The notes beneath the pieces were generated by a model, which searched no databases, was not told where the DNA came from, and worked only from the letters and a program-made list of their open reading frames with translations. Shown here one piece after another: positions 1-5,414 of a DNA stretch of 7,276 nucleotides. Origin of the DNA: CBDUQP01 sp965369385. Lineage in GTDB: Bacteria > Planctomycetota > Phycisphaerae > SM23-33. Numbering within the stretch: the stretch's first letter is position 1; each line of letters starts with the position of its first letter. Where the stretch lies: NCBI GenBank assembly GCA_965369385.1, contig CBDUQP010000152.1, positions 1 through 7,276 on the forward strand, given 5' to 3'. The translations under genes were made by a program, and so were the position numbers.

Positions 1-332
1 AGGCAGCGGGAGGAGTTGATGATGATTCGACAAAAGCGTCGGCCCTTTATGGAAAAAATATGAAAAAGTGGTGTTGCACAAACGGTTTTTCCACATTATT
101 GCAAGATTTGTAAACGTAAGTATCTGTTTTGATTGAGATTGCACCGAAACGCAAAATCGCGAGCGATGTTCAAAAGACGCAAAAAACGCAACGCTTTTGG
201 AAGTTTGTTGCGTGATTCAGGCAGCTTGGAATTCTTAACACCAAATTCGCTGCATCCAAATCCACAGCCGCGGTCAGTATGTAGATATATGACAGCGCGC
301 GGCCCGGTCGTTACACCTTGCCGCATGCCAGC

Positions 333-384
333 GGGGACATGTATAAGAAGCTTCGCCGCAGGCGAAGCGCACATACGTGTCCCC
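333..384. repeat. Long imperfect hairpin, REP-like element
   Basis: The outer arms GGGGACATGTAT (333-344) and ATACGTGTCCCC (373-384) pair over 12 positions with one T-G wobble. Inside them the arms GCTTCGCC (350-357) and GGCGAAGC (361-368) pair perfectly around a 3-nt loop. Short unpaired stretches, 345-349 and 369-372, separate the two stems. The right half contains CGAAGCGCACATACGT (363-378), which recurs exactly at 642-657. A two-part stem with a shared core in a non-coding region resembles a repetitive extragenic palindrome. Family membership is an inference. Confidence 0.75.
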
Positions 385-501
385 CTACGCGACCAAAGAC
401 GCACTGCCGCACACCACGTGCCATCGCAAACAGACCAACCACCAATCACGACTCCAAAAAACCGACGATTCGCGATTTCGAAGCGTTTAATACGCGGGTG
501 G

Positions 502-536
502 CATGGCGACACACAGTCGTATCGTGGGTCGCCATG
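502..536. repeat. 9-bp perfect inverted repeat
   Basis: CATGGCGAC (502-510) and GTCGCCATG (528-536) are perfect inverted copies around a 17-nt loop. A related CGCCATGG occurs again near 619-626. The repeat lies within the same hairpin cluster, and its function is unknown. Confidence 0.6.
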
Positions 537-575
537 GTGCTTGGTTGCGAGGTGTAATCAGGGCTGCCCCCCTGT

Positions 576-616
576 CCCGATGTACCCCGATGTTCTTCGG
601 GATCTTCGACATCGGG
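576..616. repeat. Tandem CCCGATGT plus inverted ACATCGGG
   Basis: CCCGATGT occurs twice in direct orientation (576-583 and 586-593, a 10-nt period). An inverted copy, ACATCGGG, lies at 609-616, so either direct copy can pair with it. The downstream copy gives an 8-bp stem with a 15-nt loop. This is part of the cluster downstream of accC. Confidence 0.6.
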
Positions 617-629
617 ATCGCCATGGCAC

Positions 630-668
630 CCGGCGGCAAGTCGAAGCGCACATACGTACTTGCCCCGG
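630..668. repeat. Hairpin sharing a 16-nt core with 333-384
   Basis: The arms CCGG (630-633) plus GGCAAGT (635-641) pair with ACTTGCC (658-664) plus CCGG (665-668), leaving one bulged C at 634. The loop is exactly CGAAGCGCACATACGT (642-657), the same 16 bases found in the hairpin at 333-384. It begins about 47 nt past the accC stop on the minus strand and could act as a weak transcript end, but no T-run follows it in that direction. Confidence 0.65.
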
Positions 669-714
669 CCACTGTATTGCAGATGGGTGAAGAGTTATAG
701 CCTGTACAAAAACA

Positions 715-2061
715 CTAGTCGTTGAGCATCTCTCGCTCGATATACTTCGTATCCCAGTCACCATCTGTGAACTTCTCGTGATCCAGAATGTCGCGGCAGA
801 GCGAAATGGTAGTCTTCGTGGGGGAGATAACGAACTCGTCCAGGGCACGCTTTGCAGTGGCGATTGTTTCATGGCGCGTATTGCGATGCACAATCAGCTT
901 ACCCACCATTGAATCGTAAGTCGGCGGAATGTTGTATCCCTGGTAGACGTGGCTGTCCCAGCGAACACCCATTCCGCCCGGAGCCACAAACGCTTCAACC
1001 TTGCCCGGTGACGGGCGGAAGTTGTGGGCGGGGTCTTCGGCATTAATGCGACATTCAATAGCCACACCGTTCTGCTTGACATCTTCCTGGGTGAAATCCA
1101 GCCTCTCGCCGCCGGCGATTCTCAGTTGCCACTTCACGAGGTCTATACCGGTGACCATCTCGGTAATCGGATGCTCAACCTGGATTCGCGTGTTAACTTC
1201 AAGGAAGTAGAACTTGCCGTCGCGATCGAGCATGAACTCGACGGTACCGGCGTTAAAGTATCCAGCTTCCTTCGTGATGCGGACGGCTGCGTCGCAAATC
1301 TTATGTCGGAGTTCGTTGGGCAGACCGGGCGCTGGAGTTTCCTCGATAACCTTCTGCTGCCTGCGTTGAACGGAGCATTCCCGCTCGAACAAGTGCACGA
1401 TATTGCCAAAATGATCGCCAAGCACCTGAACTTCGATATGGCGAAAATCCTCGATGCACTTTTCCATGTAAAGGCGTCCATCGTTGAATGAAACTTCGGC
1501 CTCGGTCTGGCATTGCTTGAAGAAGCTCTGCAGCGATGCTTCGTTGTGCGCGAATCGGATGCCGCGTCCGCCACCACCGGCGGCGGCTTTGATGGCAACC
1601 GGATATCCAATTTTCGCGGCGATCTTGACTGCATCTTCGACGGTTTCAACTTCGCCGTCACTGTCCGGAGACATGGGCACGCCTGTCTTCTTGGCAAGTG
1701 CCTTGGCCTGTATCTTGTCGCCGAGCATCCTCATGCTCTCGACGCTGGGACCGATGAACTCGATCTTGCAATCGCGGCAGACCTCGGCAAAGTGAGCATT
1801 CTCGGCGAGGAATCCGTATCCCGGATGAATCGCGTCAACATTGGCAATCTCGGCGGCCGCGATGATACGCGAAATATTGAGATAACTTTCGGTAGACGCA
1901 GCGGGGCCAATGCATATTCGCTCATCGGCAAGATGCAGATAACTGGCATTGCTGTCCGCTTCGGAATAGACAACTACCGATTCTATTCCCAGCTCCTTGC
2001 ATGCACGAATAATTCGCAGGGCAATTTCGCCCCGATTAGCTATCAGTACGCGTGAAAGCAT
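715..2061 (-). CDS. accC: Biotin carboxylase, acetyl-CoA carboxylase subunit
   Basis: This enzyme carboxylates the biotin on AccB with ATP and bicarbonate, the first half-reaction of cytoplasmic acetyl-CoA carboxylase in fatty acid synthesis. The 448-residue length matches the family (about 450). It opens with RVLIANRGEIALR (4-16) and continues into the ATP-grasp domain with the glycine-rich loop GGGGRG (162-167). K116, K158, K237, E275, E288, N290, R292 and R338 match the ATP, metal, bicarbonate and biotin-site residues known in the E. coli enzyme. The core motif NTRIQVEHPITE is at 290-301. I chose the ATG at 2061 because AAGGA lies 9 nt upstream and the protein then begins at the conserved N-terminus. 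An in-frame start at 2115 would add 18 unconserved residues. It lies downstream of accB but after a 238-nt gap, so it may have its own promoter or a long leader. Confidence 0.97.
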   Translation of the reverse strand: MLSRVLIANRGEIALRIIRACKELGIESVVVYSEADSNASYLHLADERICIGPAASTESYLNISRIIAAAEIANVDAIHPGYGFLAENAHFAEVCRDCKIEFIGPSVESMRMLGDKIQAKALAKKTGVPMSPDSDGEVETVEDAVKIAAKIGYPVAIKAAAGGGGRGIRFAHNEASLQSFFKQCQTEAEVSFNDGRLYMEKCIEDFRHIEVQVLGDHFGNIVHLFERECSVQRRQQKVIEETPAPGLPNELRHKICDAAVRITKEAGYFNAGTVEFMLDRDGKFYFLEVNTRIQVEHPITEMVTGIDLVKWQLRIAGGERLDFTQEDVKQNGVAIECRINAEDPAHNFRPSPGKVEAFVAPGGMGVRWDSHVYQGYNIPPTYDSMVGKLIVHRNTRHETIATAKRALDEFVISPTKTTISLCRDILDHEKFTDGDWDTKYIEREMLND

Positions 2062-2299
2062 GTGTGGAATTCCTTCGCCACTGGTGTTTGTAACTGCAAT
2101 ATTGACCGTTCCCATCGTTCCCGGCCGATTCCTTCCCTTGCGGGCAGGTAGGCGAAACCTGGAACATCCCTGTCACATAACACTAGTAGTACGTAACAGG
2201 AAGAATGTCAGATAGTAACCTGTCCGCAATAGCGATGTACATCGGGAGCAGGCAACAACTTACGAGTACTAAGAACCTACGAGTCTCCGTTAGAAAGAA
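2062..2299 (-). promoter_or_regulatory. Long accB-accC intergenic region, possible leader
   Basis: accB and accC are usually nearly adjacent, but here 238 nt separate them. The stretch contains a perfect 12-bp palindrome, CGATGTACATCG (2233-2244). It also has an RNA-level stem on the transcribed strand between 2190-2197 and 2172-2179 (8 pairs including G-U wobbles, about 10-nt loop), and two copies of ACGAGT near 2265-2285. No strong sigma-70 promoter stands out. Whether this is an attenuator, a separate promoter or simply spacer cannot be told from sequence. Confidence 0.3.
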
Positions 2300-2743
2300 C
2301 TAGTTGGGTTTTACGCGGAAGAGGACTTGTCCGAATTCGACCGGCTGAGCGTTTTGTATGCAAACCTCCGCAATAGTCCCGGAGCACTCTGCCTTGATCT
2401 CGTTCATAACCTTCATCGCTTCGATGATGCAGACTACCGAGTCGTCGCCGACCTTGTCGCCCACCGACATATAGGGATCGCTGTCCGGGTCCGAAGCCGA
2501 ATAGAATGTGCCCACCATCGGGCTGGGAACGTCTATTAGATCGCTGACTGGTTCCTGCGCAGCGGCAGCAGGCGCAGCGACCGGTGCAACAGGGGCGGCC
2601 ATCGCCTGGGGGGCAACAACCATAGGCAAGCCTTCTACCCCGCGTTTGAGGAACACTTTCTTTTCGCCATCCTCAATATTTACCTCGGTCAAGTCGTTCT
2701 CGACCATGGCGCGTATAAGCTGTCTGAGTTCTTTAATGTCCAT
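2300..2743 (-). CDS. accB: Biotin carboxyl carrier protein of acetyl-CoA carboxylase
   Basis: This small carrier holds covalent biotin and shuttles the carboxyl group between AccC and the carboxyltransferase in the cytoplasm. It has 147 residues, normal for the family. The N-terminal part (1-37, MDIKELRQLI onward) is the typical dimerisation/anchor segment. An Ala/Pro-rich flexible linker follows (about 44-66), then the biotinyl domain (about 70-147). The biotin attachment motif EAMKVMNEI places the modified lysine at K111, and the thumb-like acidic insertion DPDSDPY (85-91) is present. The ATG at 2743 has GGAG 5 nt upstream and gives the canonical N-terminus; the frame stays open upstream to 2836 but that part is unconserved and overlaps the peptidase gene. 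The gene lies 34 nt after the peptidase stop and is probably co-transcribed with it. Confidence 0.97.
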   Translation of the reverse strand: MDIKELRQLIRAMVENDLTEVNIEDGEKKVFLKRGVEGLPMVVAPQAMAAPVAPVAAPAAAAQEPVSDLIDVPSPMVGTFYSASDPDSDPYMSVGDKVGDDSVVCIIEAMKVMNEIKAECSGTIAEVCIQNAQPVEFGQVLFRVKPN

Positions 2744-2777
2744 GAGCTCTCCAGTGCGTTCAGCGTTGCTAGGCCTG

Positions 2778-3884
2778 TCAGCGAAGCGTAACTGCCCTGA
2801 TATCCGATGGCAGCGAACCAACCCGACGCCGCCCATCCGTGGTTATGTGAATGTCGTCTTCTATTCGTACACCGCCAACGCCGGGCAAGTAAATGCCTGG
2901 TTCAACAGTGATGACCATGCCTTTTTTCAGCCTCGCGGTGCTCAGGCGACCTACGCTCGGGGCCTCGTGTACTTCCCGACCCAAACCATGACCGACGCCA
3001 TGAATAAACCGGTCCGCGTATCCAGCTTCCGCTATAACATCCCGAGCAGCCTTATCTACCGACTTTGCGGCAACGCCGGGGCGCACCGCATTAATACCAG
3101 CCTTTTGGGCTCTATGCACAATTTCGTAAATCTCACCGATTTTCGCCGGAATTCTACCCGTGAAGACTACCCGCGTCAAGTCGCTGCGGTAGCCATTCAC
3201 CAAAGCACCCCAATCCAACAGCACCGCCTGATCGCGCGTAATCACCGTTTCGCCCGGTAAATAGTGAGGCAAAGAGCTGTGAGCGCCGGCCGCAACAATT
3301 GTGTCAAATGCCGCCTTGTCTGCCCCGTGAGACCGCATCAAATGCTCAAGATCTGCCGCCACCTGACGCTCTGTCTTGCCCACAAAAGCACTTCGGCCCA
3401 CGGAAATCAGGGCCTTGAATGCCTCGGAGGCAATTCGCTGGGCCTTTCGAATCACGCGAATCTCAGTCTCGTCCTTCACAGCACGCAACCGACTCACCAC
3501 ACCGCTGACACCCTTCATCCGCTTGGCACCAACTATGTCCCCCAATTTGCCCGCCGTCGCTACCGTCATATGAGACGCCTGAAACGCCATCCGGCGTACC
3601 TTCCGACTCTTGCAGACTATGCCCAATACCTCAGCCATAGCCACTTGGCGGACATGAATATCCACCCCCGGACACTCACCGGCCGCCTGCTCGCCATATC
3701 GCCCATCGGTAACCAGATCCGCCCAACCATCGCCCAGCAGCAGCCAACTATCATCACCCGTAAAACCCGTCAAATAAGCCACATCCACCGGGCATAGTGC
3801 CAACATGGCATCTGCTTTCTCCGAGCGTATCTGACGCATTACCGCTCTTCGACGGGATGCGTAAATGTCTTGCCTGCGTGTCAT
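2778..3884 (-). CDS. M24-family aminopeptidase, Xaa-Pro type
   Basis: This is a probable cytoplasmic dimetal peptidase that removes N-terminal residues before proline (aminopeptidase P / prolidase group). The 368 residues comprise an N-terminal creatinase-like domain (about 7-135, with DVAYLTGF at 34-41 and TDGRYGEQA at 59-67) and a C-terminal pita-bread domain (about 140-365). The five metal ligands are visible as D224 (LLDWG), D235 (YRSDLTR), H299 (GVGHGLG), E328 (VEPG) and E342 (RIEDD). Histidines at 207 (LPHYLPG) and 306 (VHEAP) fit the catalytic set. The ATG at 3884 has GGAG 8 nt upstream; a start at 3947 would add 21 unconserved residues and remove most of the promoter region. An M24 peptidase upstream of accB-accC is known from other bacteria such as Bacillus (yqhT-efp-accB-accC). 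The intervening efp is missing here. Exact substrate preference is not provable from sequence. Confidence 0.93.
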   Translation of the reverse strand: MTRRQDIYASRRRAVMRQIRSEKADAMLALCPVDVAYLTGFTGDDSWLLLGDGWADLVTDGRYGEQAAGECPGVDIHVRQVAMAEVLGIVCKSRKVRRMAFQASHMTVATAGKLGDIVGAKRMKGVSGVVSRLRAVKDETEIRVIRKAQRIASEAFKALISVGRSAFVGKTERQVAADLEHLMRSHGADKAAFDTIVAAGAHSSLPHYLPGETVITRDQAVLLDWGALVNGYRSDLTRVVFTGRIPAKIGEIYEIVHRAQKAGINAVRPGVAAKSVDKAARDVIAEAGYADRFIHGVGHGLGREVHEAPSVGRLSTARLKKGMVITVEPGIYLPGVGGVRIEDDIHITTDGRRRVGSLPSDIRAVTLR

Positions 3885-3918
3885 CGGTCCATCTCCGCCG
3901 GGGATACTAGCTTGTTCA

Positions 3919-3947
3919 AATCTAGCAGGATACCCCTTCGGCAGCAA
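3919..3947 (-). promoter_or_regulatory. Candidate promoter for peptidase-accB operon
   Basis: On the minus strand TTGCTG (-35, 3942-3947) and TAGATT (-10, 3919-3924) are separated by 17 nt. Matches to the sigma-70 consensus are 3 of 6 and 4 of 6. Initiation would give a leader of roughly 28 nt before the ATG at 3884. The perfect inverted repeat ends just upstream of the -35. This is a weak pattern match only. Confidence 0.3.
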
Positions 3948-3958
3948 TCTAAATGTCC

Positions 3959-4040
3959 GATTCTCTTTATTAGGGACGGTGCCTTATTTAAATAGGAATA
4001 GTCTGAATTAAATAAGGCACCGTCCCTAATAAAGAGAATC
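3959..4040. repeat. Perfect 33-bp inverted repeat (palindromic element)
   Basis: The left arm 3959-3991 begins GATTCTCTTTATTAGGGACG and the right arm 4008-4040 is its exact reverse complement over all 33 bases. The spacer is 16 nt (3992-4007, ATAGGAATAGTCTGAA). The core AGGGACGGTGCC lies at 3972-3983 and inverted at 4016-4027. The element sits in the divergent region between the peptidase operon and the lacI-type gene. I recall similar AGGGACGGTGCC palindromes as dispersed elements in several bacterial genomes, sometimes near REP-associated tyrosine transposases, but no such transposase is in this window. No target-site duplication is obvious. Confidence 0.9.
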
Positions 4041-4068
4041 AATTAAATAGGGCACCGTCCCTAATAAA
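4041..4068. repeat. Direct third copy of the inverted-repeat arm
   Basis: These 28 bases match 4006-4033 at 27 of 28 positions (A at 4015 is G at 4050), giving a direct repeat of period 35. The copy contains the core GGCACCGTCCCTAATAAA and directly abuts the palindrome, as if a second element had lost its partner arm. Confidence 0.85.
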
Positions 4069-4073
4069 TGCTA

Positions 4074-4103
4074 TTGCCAACTGGCGATCAATAAGGTTAT
4101 CCT
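4074..4103 (+). promoter_or_regulatory. Candidate promoter for the LacI-family gene
   Basis: TTGCCA (4074-4079, 5 of 6 to the -35 consensus) and TATCCT (4098-4103, 4 of 6 to the -10) are spaced by 18 nt and would start transcription about 25 nt before the ATG at 4135. The short palindrome GCCAACTGGC (4076-4085) overlaps the -35 and could be an operator, possibly for the regulator itself. This is a pattern match without other support. Confidence 0.35.
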
Positions 4104-4134
4104 GACCTCATACACTGGGATTGAAAGACACCAA

Positions 4135-5139
4135 ATGGCACGAGTAACCGCAAAAGACGTCGCAAAACTCGCCGAGGTAGACCCTTCCACCGTTTCGCGT
4201 GTCCTCAATAACTCCAGCCCCAACCACAGTTACGACCCCGATACCATCGATCGTATCAAGCAGGCCGCAACCACACTCGGATATCGCCCGTCCTCACTGG
4301 CACGCGCACTTCGCATGGGAAAAACATTCCTTCTCGGATTGCTGGTGGCCAATATTCAGAATGAATTCTTCGCAGAGTTGGCGGCCCATGTGGAGCGGTT
4401 TGCCCGCGACAACGGATATCGTATGCTCATATGCAATACCGACGAATCCGGCGAACTCCAGGGCTCCCTTATCTCCGATCTGGTCGATCGCGCCGTGGAC
4501 GGGCTGATAGTGGTACCCTCATCGCCAGACGGGATTGACCTGGCAGTGCAAAGAAATGTGCCCGTAATCTCCGTTGACCGACCCTGGCAGCTCAGCGTTC
4601 CGCATATCGGCATGGACAACATCGCAGCCGGTGCCATGCTCGCCGAACATCTGGCCCAACTCGGATACCAGAAGTTAATGATGGTATCGCAGACATCAGT
4701 CAATGACCGCAGCGTTCTTGACCGCATTAAGGGATTCAAGCAAACCGGCGCGGGCAAAAGTATTGTCGCACATGTCGAGATTACCAAATCCCTGGAAGAC
4801 TCACAGAGCATCACGGACCTTGGCGATGCCCTTGAAAACGCCGGCCGCGTCGATGCTATCGTCGGCCTCAACAACATAGCCACCATCAAAGCCTACCAAA
4901 TGCTCACGCAGAAGAAACTGGACATCCCCGGCGATATCGGCCTTGCGGGCATCGATGATTTCCAGGCCGCTGGTTTCATGAAACCGGGGATCACGGTAGT
5001 CGCCCAGCCGGTCCGCGAGATCGCCCGCCTTGCAGTTGATGCGATGCTTGCCAGCCTCTCGGATACAGACGCAATCGTCGCCAGCAAATCCCTCCTCCCC
5101 ACATTAATCAAACGAACCAGCCTGAAGAAGCTCGGCTGA
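4135..5139 (+). CDS. LacI/GalR-family transcriptional regulator
   Basis: This DNA-binding repressor is likely to respond to a small ligand, probably a sugar or nucleoside. Its 334 residues fit the family. The helix-turn-helix is at 4-25 (VTAKDVAKLAEVDPSTVSRVLN). The hinge helix follows at about 51-60 (RPSSLARALR), with L59 in the place of the minor-groove leucine of PurR. The periplasmic-binding-protein-like domain runs from about 64 to the end, with VDGLIVVPSS (121-130), GLAGIDDF (269-276) and the closing LLPTLIKRTS (320-329). The loop after the recognition helix (NNSSPNHSYDPDT) is about three residues longer than in LacI or PurR. The ATG at 4135 starts just before the HTH; upstream GAAAGA is only a weak ribosome site. 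No sugar transporter or hydrolase is adjacent, so target and ligand are unknown. It is transcribed divergently from the peptidase and convergently with the enolase-superfamily gene. Confidence 0.93.
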   Translation: MARVTAKDVAKLAEVDPSTVSRVLNNSSPNHSYDPDTIDRIKQAATTLGYRPSSLARALRMGKTFLLGLLVANIQNEFFAELAAHVERFARDNGYRMLICNTDESGELQGSLISDLVDRAVDGLIVVPSSPDGIDLAVQRNVPVISVDRPWQLSVPHIGMDNIAAGAMLAEHLAQLGYQKLMMVSQTSVNDRSVLDRIKGFKQTGAGKSIVAHVEITKSLEDSQSITDLGDALENAGRVDAIVGLNNIATIKAYQMLTQKKLDIPGDIGLAGIDDFQAAGFMKPGITVVAQPVREIARLAVDAMLASLSDTDAIVASKSLLPTLIKRTSLKKLG

Positions 5140-5154
5140 AACGCTGGGGCGTTT
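5139..5154 (+). terminator. Short hairpin at the end of the LacI-family gene
   Basis: AAACGC (5139-5144) and GCGTTT (5149-5154) pair over 6 bp around the loop TGGG, starting at the last base of the stop codon. Only the arm itself supplies Ts and no T-run follows, so it is a weak terminator candidate. Confidence 0.3.
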
Positions 5155-5219
5155 GAGAGTTGGATGCCTGATAACTGGATGACACTCGCAGCAACACTCA
5201 TGTGAATCGCAGGCCAGCT

Positions 5220-5252
5220 CACCTCCCGCCCCTTCGCGGCGGGCTTTGGGTG
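5220..5252. repeat. GC-rich hairpin in the convergent region
   Basis: CCCGCC (5225-5230) pairs with GGCGGG (5238-5243) around a 7-nt loop. CACC (5220-5223) and GGTG (5249-5252) can extend it across an internal loop. There is no T-run on either side. It may help separate the two converging transcripts. Confidence 0.45.
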
Positions 5253-5265
5253 TAGGAGCATCTAT

Positions 5266-5307
5266 CCGGGGGCTGCGACCCGACGAAAGTCGGGTCTTAC
5301 CACCCGG
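5266..5307. repeat. Nested hairpin with GAAA tetraloop
   Basis: A perfect 8-bp stem, GACCCGAC (5277-5284) with GTCGGGTC (5289-5296), closes a GAAA tetraloop. An outer stem, CCGGG (5266-5270) with CCCGG (5303-5307), encloses it. This two-level structure looks like a dispersed intergenic palindrome rather than a standard terminator, since no T-run follows on either strand. Confidence 0.6.
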
Positions 5308-5318
5308 CTAATAACCCA

Positions 5319-5335
5319 GCGGACCTTCGGCCCGC
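5319..5335 (-). repeat. Small hairpin GCGGGCC-GAA-GGTCCGC
   Basis: On the minus strand GCGGGCC and GGTCCGC pair over 7 positions with one G-U wobble around the loop GAA. On the plus strand the same site has an A-C mismatch. It follows the larger nested hairpin and may be part of the same element. Confidence 0.45.
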
Positions 5336-5353
5336 ACGGCAGAAATAGACAAC

Positions 5354-5388
5354 CTTGCAGGCGGGCTTCAACACGCGTTGACAGCAAG
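5354..5388 (-). terminator. Candidate terminator of the rnpA-yidD operon
   Basis: Nested stems CTTGC (5354-5358) with GCAAG (5384-5388) and TCAAC (5368-5372) with GTTGA (5377-5381, loop ACGC) lie about 27 nt past the enolase-superfamily stop on the minus strand. On that strand the structure is followed by the moderately T-rich GTTGTCTATTTCT, so it is the best terminator candidate for this operon. Stem strength is modest. Confidence 0.35.
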
Positions 5389-5414
5389 TGCGATGCCTAA
5401 CACCGATTTGCCGT

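Larger units (their letters stand above)
1..714. other. Gene-poor region with hairpin cluster
   Basis: I find no convincing protein gene in this stretch. Open frames on both strands run through the inverted repeats at 333-668, show no recognisable domain, and have low-complexity Arg/Pro/His-rich compositions typical of shadows of GC-rich repeats. The first 130 bases are AT-rich. They hold an AGGAG followed by tandem ATGs near 19-24, but the reading frame closes after 14 codons. No tRNA or rRNA is visible. The part nearest 714 is the 3' flank of accC on the minus strand, so some hairpins may help end that transcript, although none is followed by a clear T-run on that strand. Confidence 0.6.

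Noticed and set aside
50..93. TGGAAAAA/TTTTTCCA inverted repeat as a terminator
   Set aside because: It is an A/T-only-rich 8-bp stem with a 28-nt loop; too weak to call.
87..95. DnaA-box-like TTTTCCACA
   Set aside because: One near-match (one mismatch to TTATNCACA) without a cluster or dnaA nearby; it is not evidence of an origin, although rpmH-rnpA blocks often lie near one.
96..512. 138-codon minus-strand frame in the same region
   Set aside because: It also crosses the hairpin at 333-384 and has no recognisable motif; it is most likely open by chance.
133..690. 185-codon plus-strand frame in the gene-poor region
   Set aside because: It starts at TTG without a ribosome site, runs through four inverted repeats, is Arg/His/Pro-rich and shows no domain.
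2183..2242. Possible 19-residue leader peptide on the minus strand in the accB-accC gap (MYIAIADRLLSDILPVTYY)
   Set aside because: No Shine-Dalgarno precedes its ATG and it has no run of a regulatory amino acid, so an attenuator peptide is not supported.
2508..3260. 250-codon plus-strand frame over accB and the peptidase
   Set aside because: It lies antisense to two confidently identified genes and shows no family signature.
3959..4068. CRISPR array interpretation of the repeats
   Set aside because: Only three arms are present, two of them inverted relative to each other, with a 16-nt spacer and no cas genes.
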